Origin: an uncultured Ilumatobacter sp.
GTDB lineage: Bacteria; Actinomycetota; Acidimicrobiia; Acidimicrobiales; Ilumatobacteraceae
Assembly (NCBI GenBank): GCA_905182555.1
Contig: CAJJBX010000011.1
Coordinates: forward strand, 30,413 to 94,412
Reading direction: 5' to 3'
DNA: 64,000 bases
Part shown: in pieces, positions 62,742 to 64,000 of the stretch
Layout: every line of letters begins with the position of its first letter
How positions within the stretch are numbered: the stretch's first letter is position 1
Position numbers and translations under genes: made by a program
Notes under the pieces: generated by a model
Told to the model about the DNA's origin: nothing
What the model saw: only the letters and a program-made list of their open reading frames with translations
Database searches by the model: none

Positions 62742-63449
62742 TCAGGTGCCGTCGGCGAGGTCCGCTGTCAACTGCTGGAAATCAGCCCACTGCCCGGCGG
62801 CAAGCAGCCTGGCCTGGCCCGGCCACGAACCCGGCTTGTGCATCTGAAACCGCGAGCCGGCATCGGTCAACATCGACTGCAACGTCTCAACCTCGGCGGA
62901 AGCCAGCTCTGCCCAGGTGGTGATGCCGATGGCGTTACACAACTCGGTGATCTTCGGCCCGATGCCTTCAACCACAGTGAGGTCGTCAAGTCGAACCTTC
63001 TTACCGAGCGCTGCAGATGCCTCAGCCGGGTCAAGCTCGAAACGGGCTTCAGGGGCCACGGCTGCTGGCCCGTCAACGGCTCCCGACGCTGGCAGTTCTG
63101 TGCTCATCACATCGGCAAACAATGCAGGCATTGCTTCCGGTGCGTCGTCATCCACGACGAGCTTTTCCTCCATCTGGGCCGTCACGTCCGCGGCAAATCC
63201 GAGTGCGCCTGCACTTGAGCCACGGACATCAGCCAGTTCCATACGGAGGCGATCACGTTCGGCAACCACCGGTTCGAGGTTGGCGAGACGACCACGGAGC
63301 CGATCGAGCTCGTCGTTGTCAACGGTAATCGCCTTGGCGCGAGCGACCTCTGCGCGGCACGTGAGACTGCGCAACAACCATCCAATGACACCGCCAGCGA
63401 GCGCCATGAGGAGACCCCAGAAGAAGAATTTGGCAAGTGTGTATGGCAC
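62742..63449 (-). CDS. membrane-anchored helix-hairpin-helix protein
   Basis: The 235-residue protein has an N-terminal membrane helix (FFFWGLLMALAGGVIGWLL), a coiled-coil-like stretch (LDRLRGRLANLEPVVAERDR), an acidic linker, and a helix-hairpin-helix domain (DLTVVEGIGPKITELCNAIG, then ITTWAELASAEVETLQSML). The end, GSRFQMHKPGSWPGQARLLA, matches small HhH proteins of unknown role. It follows the OmpA-domain gene by 23 bp. Confidence 0.8.
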   Translation of the reverse strand: MPYTLAKFFFWGLLMALAGGVIGWLLRSLTCRAEVARAKAITVDNDELDRLRGRLANLEPVVAERDRLRMELADVRGSSAGALGFAADVTAQMEEKLVVDDDAPEAMPALFADVMSTELPASGAVDGPAAVAPEARFELDPAEASAALGKKVRLDDLTVVEGIGPKITELCNAIGITTWAELASAEVETLQSMLTDAGSRFQMHKPGSWPGQARLLAAGQWADFQQLTADLADGT

Positions 63450-63472
63450 GACGGTTCCTGTCTGGGTGATCG

Positions 63473-64000
63473 TTATGGGACGGTGACGACGAACTCAACG
63501 CGACGGCTGGCTGCCTTGTCTTCGACTCCAGCCGCATCGACGATCGGCTGCGAACCACCGAAGCCAGCGGTGGTGAGCGAGCCAACGGCGATCCTGCGGT
63601 CGACGAGCGCTGCACTCACCGCTTCGGCACGCCCTTCGCTCAACTGCTGGTTCTCCGCGGCCTCGCCGTCGGTGTCGGTATGGCCCCGGATCTCGACGGC
63701 GACGCCTCCAACACGGTTCGAGATCGCAGCAACTCGGTCAATGATGGCGGCTGAATCAGCAGTGATCTGGGTGCTGCTCGCATCGAACAGGATCGGATTG
63801 GCAATCATCAGCGCGTTGAGATCTATCTCAAGCATTGCCGCGTCGGCCTCGGTTGCAGCAGCGCGCTCGGTCAAGTCGAACGTGACGTCATCGCCCGACA
63901 CGCTTTTCAGTATCCCGACTTGCTCGTCGGTCGCGTAGACGCCGATGAGCGTGACGCCCGAGCTGGTGAGCATGGCCTCACCTCTGATCAAATTTGGAAC
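63473..64000 (-). CDS. OmpA-domain protein, partial at the window edge
   Basis: The C-terminal OmpA-like peptidoglycan-binding domain is complete. ILFDASSTQITADSAAIIDR is followed by VAVEIRGHTDTDGEAAENQQ, then LSEGRAEAVSAALVDRR and the terminal RRVEFVVTVP. The frame is open to the window edge, so the N-terminus is probably outside. It would bind peptidoglycan outside the membrane, perhaps together with the next gene product. Confidence 0.8.
   Translation of the reverse strand, partial: VPNLIRGEAMLTSSGVTLIGVYATDEQVGILKSVSGDDVTFDLTERAAATEADAAMLEIDLNALMIANPILFDASSTQITADSAAIIDRVAAISNRVGGVAVEIRGHTDTDGEAAENQQLSEGRAEAVSAALVDRRIAVGSLTTAGFGGSQPIVDAAGVEDKAASRRVEFVVTVP

Overview
The window looks like a chromosomal contig from an actinobacterium, most likely class Acidimicrobiia (Ilumatobacter-like, aquatic). 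Evidence read from the sequence: high-GC coding with GTG and TTG starts, a WhiB regulator, a topoisomerase I with a Lys/Ala-rich tail, a paired Get3/ArsA ATPase locus, a GAF-ANTAR regulator, a compact Tad/Flp pilus cluster, eukaryote-type glutamine synthetase II beside a type I enzyme and a GlnR-like regulator, and a heliorhodopsin with its key residues. No phage, IS element, CRISPR array or plasmid module was seen, so this is mainly core and accessory chromosome. Taxonomy is inferred from gene content, not from a marker-gene comparison.

Layout. 0-9.3 kb: secreted-protein fragment, DUF455 ferritin-like gene, epoxide hydrolase, Bax-inhibitor-like membrane protein, primary-type sigma factor, acyl-CoA dehydrogenase, decayed GAF-ANTAR gene, and tRNA-Sec. 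9.7-14.5 kb: Tad pilus assembly cluster, then STAS and DUF952 genes. 14.5-24.6 kb: DUF427, rsgA, topA, tmk, holB, CopC-like, Nudix, Fic and map. 24.6-30.1 kb: lipoprotein cytochrome c, solitary DNA methyltransferase, coaA, HAD phosphatase, HTH regulator, WXG100 and a truncated M20 hydrolase. 30.2-41 kb: L,D-transpeptidase, DEAD helicase fused to a cold-shock domain, CaiB-type CoA transferase, ligase remnant, kynureninase, MhuD-like monooxygenase, lysC, heliorhodopsin, methyltransferase and asd. 41-50.4 kb: RDD, MazG-like, tRNA-Pro, receiver protein, Get3 pair, NfeD, WhiB, selB-selA and GNAT. 50.4-64 kb: disrupted dut, Nudix, nadE, penicillin-acylase-like lipoprotein, glnII-glnA-glnR-like cluster, SGNH lipoprotein, amidohydrolase, RidA, HhH protein and OmpA-domain protein.

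Together these encode selenocysteine insertion (tRNA-Sec, SelA and SelB, with no selD or clear selenoprotein here), nitrogen assimilation, aspartate-family amino acid synthesis, NAD and CoA synthesis, cell-wall cross-linking and surface pili.

Two caveats shape the reading. At least a dozen conserved genes, several normally essential, carry frameshifts across which the protein similarity continues in another frame. This points to consensus or assembly error more than to real decay. Two genes (topA near 18.24 kb, dut near 50.67 kb) also contain stretches of roughly 110-125 bp that read like homologous or unrelated genes from other bacteria, which may be misassembly or recombination. Two families of recurrent palindromes sit in intergenic spaces after genes. 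They are the most systematic non-coding signal in the window.
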